DNA of 64,000 nt, from assembly GCA_963931925.1 (NCBI GenBank), contig OZ007570.1, forward strand, positions 34,677,084 to 34,741,083, written 5' to 3'. This document shows, piece by piece, positions 24,731 through 36,700 of this stretch. The translations under genes and the position numbers were made by a program. This DNA is from Onchidella celtica. Taxonomy: Eukaryota > Mollusca > Gastropoda > Systellommatophora > Onchidiidae. The notes beneath the pieces were generated by a model, which worked only from the letters and a program-made list of their open reading frames with translations, ran no database searches and was not told the DNA's origin. How positions within the stretch are numbered: position 1 is the first letter of the stretch; each line of letters starts with the position of its first letter.

Positions 24731-27700
24731 AGAAAGGAAGAAGCCAACGAAGTAAACATGTCATTAGAGTTCTCTTATATCATAATTTGCTTACTCAGCT
24801 TACTCAGGCTAGGAGCCTGGAATATACGCACACTACAGGACAACTCAAACAACCCGGAAAGACGCACTGCACTTATTGCCATTGAGCTCAGCAGGTACAA
24901 CCTGGACATAGTGGCACTCAGTGAGACCAGACTCCCTGATAGTGGCCAACTCAAAGAGCTCAGTGGTGGATACACCTTCTTCTGGAAAGGCAAGGGTGCA
25001 GTCGAACCGAGACAGCATGGTGTTGGGTTTGCAATTAAAAATGACCTTGTCAGAAACTTGCAGTCCATGCCAATTGAAATAAATGACAGGCTAATGACGC
25101 TCAGGATCCCAGTTGGGAAAAGCCAGTCAGCCACCCTCATTAGCGCATATGCCCCCACCATGACAAACCCAGATGAAGCCAAAGACAAGTTCTATTCTGA
25201 TCTAGAATCTGTCATATGCTCTGTCCCGGCAGCTGATAAGCTGATTCTCTTGGGGGCCTTCAATGCTAGGGTTGGCTCCGAAATCTCAGCGTGGCCAAAT
25301 GTTTTAGGCCCTCATGGAGTTGGTTCATGCAATAACAATGGGTTGCGCTTACTTACTTTGTGCGCTGAATTTGGCCTGTTCATTACCAACACAAATTTTA
25401 GTCTCCCCGTGAGAAACAGAACGTCATGGATGCATCCCCGCTCAAAGCATTGGCATCTCATAGACTATGTCATTGTGAGGAAGACTGACAGAAAGGATGT
25501 CCTTGTAACAAAGGCGATGTGTGGTGCCGAGTGTGGAACTGACCACAGACTCATTGTTTGCAAGCTCAGACTAACATTGAGGCGCAATAGACGCCCTCAA
25601 GGGAAGGTGCCACCTAAACGCCTAAATGTTTCAAAACTCTCCTCAGCTGAGAAACAGAGCTGGCTCTCCTCAGAACTCTCCTCAAAATTGGATTGCGTGA
25701 CTTTTGACCCTGAGAACATTGAACAGAGCTGGACTGACCTAAATACGATTGTACACTCTTGCGCCAGCAGCCCAGTTGGTTTTCCTGTCCGCAAGCACCA
25801 GGACTGGTTCAATGATAATGATAATGAAATCAAAGTGCTCATCAAAGAAAAAAATAGTCTCATCCAAGCTCACTGCAGTGACCCCTCTTCCACAGCAAAA
25901 GCTGATGCACTGCGTGCATGTAAGGGTGTACTCCAGAAGAAGCTGAGGAAAATGAAAAATGACTGGCTTGAAGAGCGAGTAAGAGAAACTCAGAAATATG
26001 CCGACACAAACAACACTAGAAAGTTCTTTGAGAGCCTCCGAGCTGTGTTTGGACCATCCCGCTCTGGCACTACGCCACTTCTTGCGTCAGATGGTTCAAC
26101 ACGCATTGTTGAATTGAATGCCATAATTCAGCGTTGGGCAGAACATTTCGGAGGTGTGCTAAATCGGCCATCAAATATAAATACTGAGTCCATTGACCGC
26201 CTCCCTCAGACTCCTATTAATGCAGCTCTTGCCAAGCCATTCACAGCAAATGAGACCCGGACTGCCACAAATCAGATGTCCTTTAACAAATCACCAAGCG
26301 TGGATTCAATTCCTGCTGAGGTGTATGCCTTCGGTGGAGAAAAGCTTATTGAAAGGTTGACCGAGTTGTTCAATCATATGTTGAAAGCAGGGAAGCTGCC
26401 ACAGGACTTCAAAGATGCTTCAATCATCCATCTGTACAAAAACAAAGGGGACAGCCAAGTCTGTGACAACCATCGGGGAATCTCTCTACTTTCAATTGCT
26501 GGCAAAATATTGGCAAGAATGCTTCTGAATCGCCTTCTTGATCACCTCTCGTCAAATGACTTGCTTCCCGAGAGCCAATGTGGCTTTCGTAAAGAGAGGG
26601 GAACGGCGGATATGATCTTTGCTGCCAGACAGATTCAGGAAAAATGCATGGAACAAAATAAAGCGCTGTACATCACATTTGTTGACCTCACAAAAGCATT
26701 TGACACAGTGTGTCGTGAAGGCCTCTGGAAAATCTTGGCGAAGTTTGGGTGTCCACCCGAATTCATCACAATAGTGCGCCAGTTTCATGATGGCATGCAA
26801 GCTGCAGTCAAAAGTAACGGCAGTGTTTCAGAGCCCTTTGCTGTCACAAATGGGTAAAACAGGGTTGTGTCTTAGCCCCAAACTCTATTCAGCATCATGT
26901 TCTCTGCAATGCTACAAGAAGCCTTTAGCTCTCCTCCTCAAGGGGTAAGCATCAAGTACCGAACTGATGGCAGTCTATTCAACCTCAGGAGACTTCAGGC
27001 AAAAACCAAAACCAAAAGTACTCAAGTCTGTGACCTACTATTTGCTGATGATTGTGCACTTCTGGCACACGATGAGGATAGCATGCAAAACTGTGTTGAT
27101 AAGTTCTCTAGTGCCTGTGACAACTTTGGCCTCACAATAAGCACAAAGAAGACGGAAGTGCTCCATCAGCCTACTCCAGACGACAAGTATCCTGTGACCC
27201 CAAATATCAAAGTCCATGACAGTCTTCTGAAGGTGTCGGAGAACTTCACCTATCTTGGCAGTACACTGTCTTCCACGGCTCGTGTTGATACTGAAATTCC
27301 CTCAAGAATCAGCAAAGCCAGCTCTGCATTTGGCAGGCTTCGAAAGAGAGTGTGGGATGTTGCCGGCATTCGCACAGACACTAAGCTGAAAGTGTACAAT
27401 GCTGTGGTCCTTCCCACCCTACTCTATGGGGCTGAAACCTGGACAGTGTACCAATCGCATGCCAGAAAACTAAATCACTTTCATCTGGCCTGCCTTAGAA
27501 AGATCCTAAGGATCAAATGGCAGGATAAAATTCCAGACACGGAGGTCCTCAATCGTGCCAAGGAATTGAGCATCTTCTGCCACCTGAAAAAAATTCAGCT
27601 ACGTTGGGCAGGACATGTTGTCAGAATGCCCGACTCCAGACTCCCTAAGCAAATCTTCTTCTCTGAGCTCTCCAATGGAACGAGGAATGTTGGGGCCCCA

Positions 27701-28131
27701 AAGAGACGTTACAAAGACACTCTCAAGCAATCACTGAAGGCCTTTGCCATTGATGTGAGTGAGTGGGAAAAGCTCTCGCTTGATCGTGCAAATTGGAGGG
27801 CGGCCCTTACCAGAGGCAGCAAAGCATGGGAAGCTGACAGAGTCCAGCAGGCTATCAAAAAAAGAGAACGGCGCAAGAAAAGGCCCAGTGGTACTGAACC
27901 AACGGAGCACTCTTGTCACTTATGCGGAAGGGTCTTCAGGGCAAAAATAGGACTTATCAGTCACATGAGAAGCCATAAGTCATGAAAGAACAGTCTTTCC
28001 ATTCTGTCCTCTGTGTCCTTTACTTCTCTTTATTGTCCATGTGTTGAAAATTCTCAACAATTTCTGTTCTTTATTCCTCTGGTGTTGTTAAGGTCATCAT
28101 CATACCTGATAGACGAACTATTATTATTATA
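24731..28131 (+). mobile_element. Near-complete non-LTR retrotransposon (APE + RT + C2H2)
   Basis: A single long coding region (24758-27985) is followed by a short 3' UTR that ends 'gacgaactattattattata' at about 28131, a (ATT)n LINE tail. No clear target-site duplication was found. The 5' boundary is set only by the start of the ORF and may lie further upstream. Annotated relatives of this protein often carry the label 'craniofacial development protein 2-like' because of the endonuclease. I leave the clade open. Confidence 0.8.
24758..27985 (+). pseudogene. LINE polyprotein: APE endonuclease, RT, C2H2 finger (two compensating indels)
   Basis: Residues 18-270 are an APE-type endonuclease: 'GAWNIRTLQ', 'SETRLPD', ISAYAPTMTN, RTSWMHPRSKHWHLIDYV, and TDH at 261-263. 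The GDFN catalytic motif reads GAFN (Ala167), which should disable DNA cleavage. The reverse transcriptase follows: NHRGISLLSIAGKILARML (571-589), 'SQCGFRKERGTADM', first Asp at 643 (FVDLTKAFDT), and FADD at about 27041-27052. The carboxyl end has a perfect C2H2 finger (CHLC, 12 residues, H-x3-H). At 26857 a missing G after 'aatggg' gives a stop. An extra A near 26881 ('cccaaac') restores the same frame, so only about eight codons are scrambled. Otherwise the ORF is open for about 1,075 codons, which implies a recent insertion or an assembly error. Confidence 0.85.
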
Positions 28132-28926
28132 CCATAATTTGACACTGGGGTTGATTTCCCAAGCAGTAGGGCAAGATGGCATCCCCATTTCCAAGATGGT
28201 CACTGTTTTTTCAAGCGCAGCACGATTCATCTCGTCTCTTGTTCTGAGCGGCACAAAAGCAACTAGGAAAGGACATTACATGTAGTGGAGTAACAAAAGT
28301 GCGCTTTTCAGCAATTTTTAAAAATTTAGGCCTACTTTTTTTCTTCTTCCCTTCACTTTGGAAGATAATGGATCTACTCAGCGCTTCGTCCCGAGGAAAA
28401 GCTTGCGCGGCGCCTCAACCGGAGTAAGAGAAAGAAGGGGTTGGGGGAGGGTGATCATTAATATCCCATGAAGATGACATAACAGAAGTCACTCGCACGG
28501 CATCCGTGTTGTGGATTAGGTGTTCAGTCTCTTGTGATGCACTGGCATATCACAAGTCACAACATTAGATATAGTTTCCTACATAATGACACTATTACTG
28601 AAACGCGAAATAGATGAACATCGAGTACAATTATTATATTGCAGCTAATAACAGCTGATTAAAATGGAAAGGTGGAGTAAATTCTAAATCTGGATATCTA
28701 GTGTTTCCAGACTTGGAACTATTTAGATCTAGACGTCTAGATGCAGATGTAGATGGATCCAGATCAAGATAAGTACAAAATAAAAATGTAGATGGAATAT
28801 AAACATCTTTGTGCGTGTCCTGGCGGCTTTTTATGTTTTGTTTACCCCTACTTTAGAACCGGGCACCACCCGTGATCAGTTGATATAGTCTAGAAGTGAA
28901 TTTTCAAAAGGCTTCCTTTTAAGGAG
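28132..28926. other. Spacer, no gene recognised
   Basis: No supported gene. A cluster of 'tctaga'/'ctagat' words lies at 28690-28760. Confidence 0.5.
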
Positions 28927-29035
28927 TTCGTGGTCATCGTAAATCTAAAAGCAACCACGGGTTTTATACGATAGTATATAGGTCCCCGATCATATTCCAG
29001 GTGGAGGTCACTTCATTTGGGGGTGCAAGGTCACA
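28927..29035 (+). repeat. Left terminal inverted repeat
   Basis: Starts 'ttcgtggtcatcgtaaatct', with further matches at 'ggtggaggtcac' and 'ggggtgcaaggtc' inside. Pairs in reverse with 32110-32232. The outer 34 bp are about 90% identical; the inner part is patchier. Confidence 0.7.
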
Positions 29036-29789
29036 CAAGGGGTCAAATACTACTAAATTTTGAAAGTTACTCAAAAGATGCCAAAAAGCAAACTGCATTA
29101 CATACACAAATTTCATTGTCGTTATGTTAAAATTTACACAGATTTTTAAAAAACGTATTTTAATTGATTTATATAGTGAACAAATGAAGGTTTTTTCATC
29201 TTTTCTTGAAAGTTAGAAAATACCGGTACTGAGCCCTTTATTATGAGTATTTTTTTTACCTAAAACGCCTGGTTTTGTCTAAGTTTGCTTAACTCAGCAT
29301 AATTAAGTATTAGTTTGACATTTAAAGAGTATATTAGGGTTAATTTAATATAAGAACATATCATATTACATAATTATATATACCACATGGTAGTCAAAGC
29401 ATAAATATTGCTTGAACTCAGAGTTTCTGGTCTTTCCCACTGACAAGTCTGTCACACTTCATCCGTTATTGTGTATAACTACTCTCACCATAAACAGTAC
29501 TATGGTTCAGGTAAGCATGGACATACACGTATAAGAGATCAAATGATCTAAACAATATAGGTATATGTCAAATGTGATGACAGTGTTTCTTTCCCCCACT
29601 GCCTTGCACTGCCACATAGCCGTCCACACAGTGTCATATTTTATTGCTGGTTCTGGTATTATCGACATGTATCCAATGGTCGTAACGTTATGATTTGTCG
29701 TTGAAGTTTATGCCTTAAAAGCAGTCCAAGCTGGAACATTTTGACACTGCGCTGGAGAGTATGCTCTACTGATCACCCAAGCTAGATAT

Positions 29790-31414
29790 TTAGAGGGCAG
29801 CGTGTGTGTCCTCGGGTATCATCTCTTTACTATCAGGGGTTCTTGAAAAGACTGCCTTTGGTCGTTGGCTTGGGTGTAATGAAGAAGCTAGCTTATTGAA
29901 ATTGGCCAGTATTTCAGTAACGTCTCTTGAGCTGCTTATTTCAGACTGCCCATGGTTGACCGAAGCAAAAGGGCCGCCCTGGAATGCTGCTAATTGGGTG
30001 CCGTGCAATGTCCCTTTCCCGTCAATGGTTTCTTCTAGAATAACAATATTGTCTCCAGCAAACTGAACAAATCGAGACGGGCATATTAAATTTTCCGGAA
30101 TGAAAGTGAAATCGTTGTTGCAGTATTTGTTTATTTGATACTGTGTGATGCTTGTGTCAGTTTGGTTCACTGTATCATAACTAATGGAATAGCCACTGCG
30201 ATATAAGAGCTGGATAAGGGATTTAAAACGAATTGCTTGATGCACTGTGAGGACAAGCCCTGTGTGTTTGGGTGTTAACTTCCGACCTTTTGACGCTGCA
30301 AAGGCGATGTCTTGGGCAATGCTAAGTAATCTTGTGTTGTGTAACTCAATGGTTTTCTCTAGATTTTCTGTTGGCTCAAAAAATATTACATGTAGTTCCA
30401 AAAGTAGGTACAAGCTATCTAGAATAACTTGACGGGCGTATGTATTATCTAGATTCTATACCTTCATAAGAGTGGTGTCTTTTTTGTTTTTGTATACATG
30501 TCTTCCCGTATAGCTGCAGCAACATGGTCAATTTGTGTCAGCAATGTTTCTTCTGCATTTGTGAAACTAGATATAAGCTCTTCTTCAATGCAGTCTTTTT
30601 CAGCTTCTCTTGCTACCACATCCACAGCTATAACTGCGGAGCTGTCTGGAACGGAAAGGAAAACCAGCATCGACTGCCTTTGGTCTAGAGGCCTTACAAA
30701 ATTGATGCCGCTTTTGTAATGGTCTGACAGCTTTTTCTTCAAACAGTGCGTTGCTAATGGGGTTTCTTGACCTATTTTCCTTAGATGATGGTTCAAACGA
30801 GAAAGAAGACCTGTTAAGGTGTAAATTACATGCCCATCTTCAAACCCGGTATCTATTTCTTGAACTAAAATATCAAGAAAGGCGCCGTCTATGTTTTCCT
30901 CATTGTTTGTTCCGCTTAAACCACTCTGTTTTGTTACTTTCGAAAAGTACTTTAAATGGTACTTTGCTTCGTAGGCTATCAGACCAAGTCCCGCTGTTCT
31001 ACACCTTAATACTTCATTCCCTTCGGCAGAAGTTCTAATTTTGTGTTCAACATTCAGTGTCAAGACTTGGTGGAGTGGTTGGTTATGCTTCGTCCTCACT
31101 TGGCAGAACATACATTTCCCCCAATCCACCTTCGGAACCTTTGTTCTGAAAATGGGAATGGTGAAGGAAGTGGACGATGTTGCATCCGATGGTTTTTCAA
31201 GAGATTGCTCTCTTATCTGCCCCTTTTCTAGCTTCTTTCTCAGTCTTTCTTTGTTCGTTTTGCTGCAAAATGCAGCATAGCACGATTTCAAATGCCACAT
31301 TGGTTGTTTTGTTGGCAAAGTCGTGTATGTCGTGTTCAAGTCTTTCGAGGGTTTCTCCATAATGTGTGTCCTTATAGAGGACTCGTTGGTGAAAAGCTGA
31401 TTGCACCCGTGCAA
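29790..31414 (-). pseudogene. Uncharacterised 'EAKYH...TPKH...DGKGTLHG' family protein, broken
   Basis: Two minus-strand frames belong together. The first (31414-30464) has a Cys pair 'CMFC' at residues 101-104 and 'GLIAYEAKYHLKYFSKV' at 143-159. The second (30413-29790) has SKGRKLTPKHTGLVLTVHQA, then 'LYRSGYSISYDTVNQTDTSI', and 'FAGDNIVILEETIDGKGTLHG' at 118-138. This block order occurs in large uncharacterised proteins of cnidarians, molluscs and fish, where the last motif usually reads 'ADN.D.N..TLDG..TFHGM'. I know the pattern but no function. A better N-terminal match lies in another frame near 31200-31400. The frame also breaks at 30464-30460, and the protein stops far short of the usual length. 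It is a decayed copy. Location inside TIRs suggests a transposon-encoded or captured gene. Confidence 0.6.
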
Positions 31415-32109
31415 TACCCTCTGTAGTTCAAGACAGAAGAGTCTTGTCTCTTACTTGACAAAACAAACATGCAGTCCACCCTTATTGTTTTAGAAAGGTA
31501 TTTTCTTTTCAGTGACAAAGTAGCTACAGGAGCTGGACCCTCTTCTTCCATTCTGCACTGGTTTCAGGCCGACGTCTTCAATCTATAATTAATAATAATG
31601 ATAATAACTGCGATTCATTGACGACTTGCAAAACTCAGGAATTCTTTTTATACCTCTTATCAACCCCTTCTTAATTTGTCCCCCCCCCCCCCCCCGGATC
31701 ATTTCTGTTTCCTTTCCAATTCGGGTATGCGGGTTTCCATAGTTTTGCCCGACTATAATTACGAAAACTATCTCCGAAATAACGAATGCGCTCATTTTTT
31801 TTTTTTTTTAAATCTGAGGGCATGCAGTGTTTTGAACTTTAAGAAGAGTTCAGGAAACATATTATTTGCCTTTTATGAAACACAAAAATATGCAATTTCT
31901 TTTAACGATTTTAAAAACCCAGATCTAATGCTCAAAGCGTTTTCTCCTATTCGCTGTTTCGCCATACTACGCCGGGCGGTAAGATAAATTTGAAATGCTG
32001 ACGCGTCATCCATCGTCGTTCTCCCCGCCTCATAGTGCTATCGGCTGACTTCGCCGACAAGTATGGAACTCGGCAAGGGCCAGAATTATTTTTGCCTTGG
32101 GGGTATCTT

Positions 32110-32232
32110 TTATGGGCCCCCGCCAAGCCCTGCGCCCCTATGAAAAGTGACCTCCACCCCAGGGGTGTTCTAAAACCACTAGGGAACAGTATTCCACATG
32201 GTGGTTGCTTTTAGATTTGAGATGACCACGAA
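32110..32232 (-). repeat. Right terminal inverted repeat
   Basis: Reverse complement of the left end: 'gtgacctccacc', then 'gtggttgcttttagattt' and 'gatgaccacgaa' at the tip. Ends one base before the GACAT target duplication of the LTR element. Confidence 0.7.
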
Positions 32233-32237
32233 GACAT
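32233..32237. repeat. Target-site duplication GACAT, left
   Basis: The five bases before the left LTR are GACAT and are repeated exactly after the right LTR at 40593-40597. A 5-bp duplication is the usual product of gypsy-type integrases. Confidence 0.95.
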
Positions 32238-33427
32238 TGTCACAAATCCCAGACTGGGAGATGTAATAGTTTATGACAGGACGACAATCACGAACAAACA
32301 AGTTTAACACTTAACAGAACAACCCATCAGACTCACACATTTATTAAACCTAATTATACATATAATAGCGCAATTACATACATTATATTATTGAAAAGCA
32401 CTGCCGTACAACGGCCTTATTCTCACACGCACTCTCCCTCGGATCCACAATCCGGTAGTTACTCCTAAAGGCACTTCGGCCTCAGCCTCTCCCCTCAGGG
32501 TCTTAATAGCCCATTAATAATTTACTGGCACCGCAGTCTCTCAATATCACCTTCCTATTGTCATACACCTTAGCATTCCCCTCGCACCTCAGCAGGGCAA
32601 TAACACATTATTATTTCCATAGCCATCAACATGGCAACAACATAGTATCAGTTCACTAGCCTATCAACACGGCAACAATATAGTATCTCATTCACTCTCA
32701 TATCTACGTCCCTGTCCGTGGCCTGACTGCCACGACTTATGTGCCTCTACTGTCCTGCACTGACAGCCTCACTTCTGGCCTATGTGTGGCCTCCGGCCCT
32801 ATGCTGGCCTATCCCCTGTGCTCATCGAGGTGGCTCTGCGGCCCGTCCCCGACACCTACAAGAATAACATTCCATTGGTATAATACCCTACCATTTCTAT
32901 TCACTCCACCTCTCCTTACAACCCATGAAACGTACACACACTAGTTCACCTTTCACTCACCACGCATCTTACGGTAACACACTTCCATCGGAATACACAC
33001 TACTCACTCGCGCTACAAATCCATGAACTCACTTTCATCTATCGCTCGTGGCGCACATTGCTATATCCAATATCAAGGACTTCCACATTCCTCACATATA
33101 CTTATTTACATCATGGTAATAGACGAATATAATATAATACATCAATCATAATAATCAATCAACGTTCTACATACCAGTCATAACTGGAAAGACTCTCACT
33201 AGTCTTCTCGACTGCTTCCCCTTTATGTCCGCCCGATGGGCTTTTATTCACAGGTCCGATCCCTAGGACCTTCTAACTTGCAGTGATAGTAATACCGCGC
33301 TTTCGCCTCCTTCAGACCCCGCCCCCACTACTCACAACAGCACGCTTAACTTGCTGTCTACTGTGAGTCCTTACTCTACACCCGCTCTGTAGCAATCCCC
33401 TTAATTGCACTCACTCCACTCGTGACA
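32238..33427 (-). repeat. 3' LTR (1190 bp)
   Basis: Ends form a 6-bp inverted repeat TGTCAC/GTGACA. As far as eye comparison goes it is identical to the other LTR except for seven extra bases ('cctatgc'-type insertion within 'ggccctatgctggcc') near 32800. A candidate polyadenylation signal, AATAAA on the minus strand, is at 32340-32345. Confidence 0.95.
32340..32345 (-). promoter_or_regulatory. Candidate poly(A) signal in 3' LTR
   Basis: AATAAA on the minus strand, about 100 bp before the outer end of the LTR, which is where the R/U5 border could lie. Position-based inference. Confidence 0.4.
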
Positions 33428-33447
33428 TCATCCCCCACCCCAAAAAA
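33428..33447 (-). promoter_or_regulatory. Polypurine tract
   Basis: On the minus strand the bases just before the 3' LTR are TTTTTTGGGGTGGGGGATGA, an almost all-purine run next to the LTR border as needed for plus-strand priming. Confidence 0.8.
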
Positions 33448-33785
33448 ATTAATGCAATTAATTTCAAATCGCATCAAGATGACTGTCAACGAGTGAGCGT
33501 GAGCAATACTTACACTAAAAAAAATGACCTAGCAGTTCCCCTAGTATATAAAATACCGAAATCAGGGGAAAATATGGGGATCAATATGGCCTGCAATATG
33601 CATATATATGTGTCACATCATGAATAGCTAACTAACCACCATATCTAATACAGAATCAAAAACCATTCAACCTATCAACCATTCTTCATATCATATTTAT
33701 AATGTCAATATTTTAAAGTCGACTCATTCACACAGATCCTGTCAATGTTCCTGTCCTCCGATGTATAAGCTCCTGAAATCTTCCC
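33448..33785 (-). other. 3' untranslated part of LTR element
   Basis: AT-rich region between the gag-pol stop and the polypurine tract with no ORF, hence no envelope gene. Confidence 0.75.
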
Positions 33786-36700
33786 CTAGGCTCGACTAAG
33801 GTAGTCGGCGATATGATTGCTGGTTCCTGGAATTGGTTGAATAACGAAGGTATACGGCTGCAAAGCCAATGCCCATCTAGACAAGCGTGGGCTGGACGAA
33901 CGATTCTTCGACAAAAATGTCAGTGGCTTGTGGTCCGTCTGGATACAAAATTCTCGTCCCATGAGATAACGTCCTAGTTTCTGGACGGACCAGACAATGG
34001 CAAGACACTCACGCTCTATCACAGAATACTTTCTTTCTCTCTGCAATAACTTCCTACTGACATAACATACAGGATGGAGACATTCGTTCTTCTCCTGTAG
34101 AAGACAAGCGCCGACACCAGAGTCCGACGCATCCGTTCTGAGGATAAAATTAGATCGAAAATCGGGTAATATCAGAATGGGTGACGATGATAATGCTGTC
34201 ACCAAATTATCAAATGATGTCTGACATTCAGACGTCCACTGGACCTTATCGGGTTGTCCCTTCTTAGTAAGGTCAGTAAGAGAAGACGATAAGGAGGAAA
34301 AATTTGGAATGAACTTTCTGTAATAATTTAAAATTCCCACTAAGCTTCTGACTTGTTTCTTTGTTTTAGGGATTTGCAACCCTACTAACTTGTCAATTTT
34401 TGTTTCTTCAGGTCTCTGAACACCTCTACCCACAATATGTCCTAAGAATATTATCTCTGGACATGCCAAATCCATCTTTGCGGGTTTAGCAGTTAACCCA
34501 AAATGACGTAATCGTTGAAAAATTACTGTTAGTGTCTGAATATGATCAGACCATGTCGACGTATGGCATGCTATATCGTCAAAGAATGACACGACATTAG
34601 GTATGTCCTTCAACACTAATCTCATTAATCGTGCAAACGTCGCTGGCGCGTTCACCAACCCAAATGGCATGACCTTAAATTGGAATAATCCAATGGGCGT
34701 TTGGAACGCCGTGTATTGTTTAGACTCCTCAGTAAGCGGGATTTCCCAATACCCTTTCGTCAAATCTATCTTGGAAAACCACGTGGACCCGGCCAATGAA
34801 GCTATTAATTCCTCCTGAAACGGGATAGGCTCCCTATCGCCTACCGTAATAGTGTTCAGTCTTCGAAAATCAATACAGAACCGCACCGATCCATCAAGTT
34901 TTTTCACGAGGACGATGGGTGATGAATACGGCGATGTTGATGGTTCTATCACATCTAACTTCAACATTGACTCAACTTCCTTTATGACTCTATCTCTCGA
35001 AGAAAAAGGCAGCGGATACGGTCTAAGAAATACTGGCTTATCCGACGTCAACTTTATTTGGTGCTGGATCACCGTAGTGCGACCCGGCAAATCCGTAACA
35101 ACATCCGGAAATGACGCTAACAGGGTCTCAAGTTCCCTACTCCTTGAACTCGTAAGGTCAGGGTTAATTTTTACGTCCCTGTAACCTTGTGTCGGAGTTA
35201 ACTCCGGCAATTGAATTTGTAACTCTTCCTGCGCCTCGGTGTCGCTTACGTCACAGTCCAACTGGTCTACGACCCCCGTACAAGCAGTAGAGAAGACCGT
35301 CTCCTCTGGTCTAGTCTGTGCACACAGATACTGTGGTCTCTCATAAAATCTCTGTAGCATATTAACATGGAAAACCTTACTCGTTCCATCAATGTGGATA
35401 GCGTAATCTACCTTTGAAACAACTCGCTCAATAACATAAGGGCCTTTCCATGTCATCAATAACTTATTATGGTCCGTAGGTAACAACAACAGAACCTTGT
35501 CTCCTGGCTTAAAAATTCTCAGTTTGGAACCTCTATCTTTATAGTCTTTTGCTCTTTTCGAAGCGATACCAGAAGCTTCTTCCGCTATAGTGCGCGCTGA
35601 AGATAGTCTTTCTCTTAAATCAACAAGGTACTGAAACACCGAAATCTGCTCATCGTCTCCCGATGATGGTGACGTCATCATGTCCCGAAGAACATCAGTT
35701 GGGCCCCTAGGACTACGACCGTACATCATTTCGAACGGCGAGAATCCCGTTGACTCCTGCCGTACCTCTCTGTACGCGAATAGCACTGCAGGGATATATC
35801 TATCCCAATCTTTAGGGCGATCAGCAGCTACCTTACGCAGCATCGACTTTAACGTCGAGTTCAATCTCTCGCACATGCCATTAGCCTGCGGATGATAAGG
35901 GGTGGTAGTGATGGGTTGTATGCTGAATAAGCGGAACAATTCCTTCATCATCTGCGACGTAAATTGCGCGCCCCTATCAGACAGAATTTGCTCTGGTATT
36001 CCTACCCTAGCGAAAATTGCAAACAACGCTTCCGCGACTGCCTCAGACGTTATGGTCCGCAGAGGAACCGCCTCTGGCCATCTCGTAGCATTACATATGA
36101 CCGTTAAGAAAAATCGATTCCCCCTATCGGTCGCTGGGTGAATGGGGCCAACAAGGTCTATCGAGACCTTTTTAAACGGTTCCGAGACCGTGGGGATCTT
36201 CTGAAGAGGGGCCTGGGGTGTACGACCCTTATGCGTCGTCTTTTGGCACGCACTGCACGTCTTACAATAGACCTGCACATCTCTGTGGATCGATGGCCAG
36301 TAAAAATTTTTAAGAACCCTTTCTTTGGTTCTAGCTATCCCCATATGACCCGCTAATGGGACATCATGTGCCAAATGCAATACTGTTGCGATCAGCAACG
36401 CTGGCACAACGACCTGCTTTAAAATGGAGGACACCGTTACATACTTACGGAACAGAATGCCCGCCTGAACAATAAAGGAGGACGACCCGTTCTTATATCT
36501 CCTCGTTTTCTCGGTTCGCGCTTCCCCAAAACATGGGTTTAATGATGGGTCCTCCCTTTGTAATCTCGCCAAGCGCTCTGGCGTGATATCTAGGTTGACC
36601 GCTGGCGTCGCCAAAGGTCTAATCTTATCTTTATCCGCTACCCGTCGACGTGTTTCGACCGCGGCGCAAAAGTCAATACCTTTTGATTGCGACCATGCTT

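Larger units (their letters stand above)
28927..32232 (-). mobile_element. TIR-bounded element carrying an uncharacterised gene
   Basis: The two ends are long inverted repeats of each other. The left end starts TTCGTGGTCATC, continues 'aaatctaaaagcaaccac' and later 'ggtggaggtcact'. The right end, read in reverse, gives the same three blocks in the same order. The element is about 3.3 kb. The only coding region inside (31414-29790, minus strand) belongs to a conserved invertebrate protein family. Long TIRs flanking one gene suggest a DNA transposon, but no target-site duplication is clear. The right end is immediately followed by the GACAT duplication of the neighbouring LTR element, so the original flank is disturbed by just that insertion. 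Confidence 0.55.
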
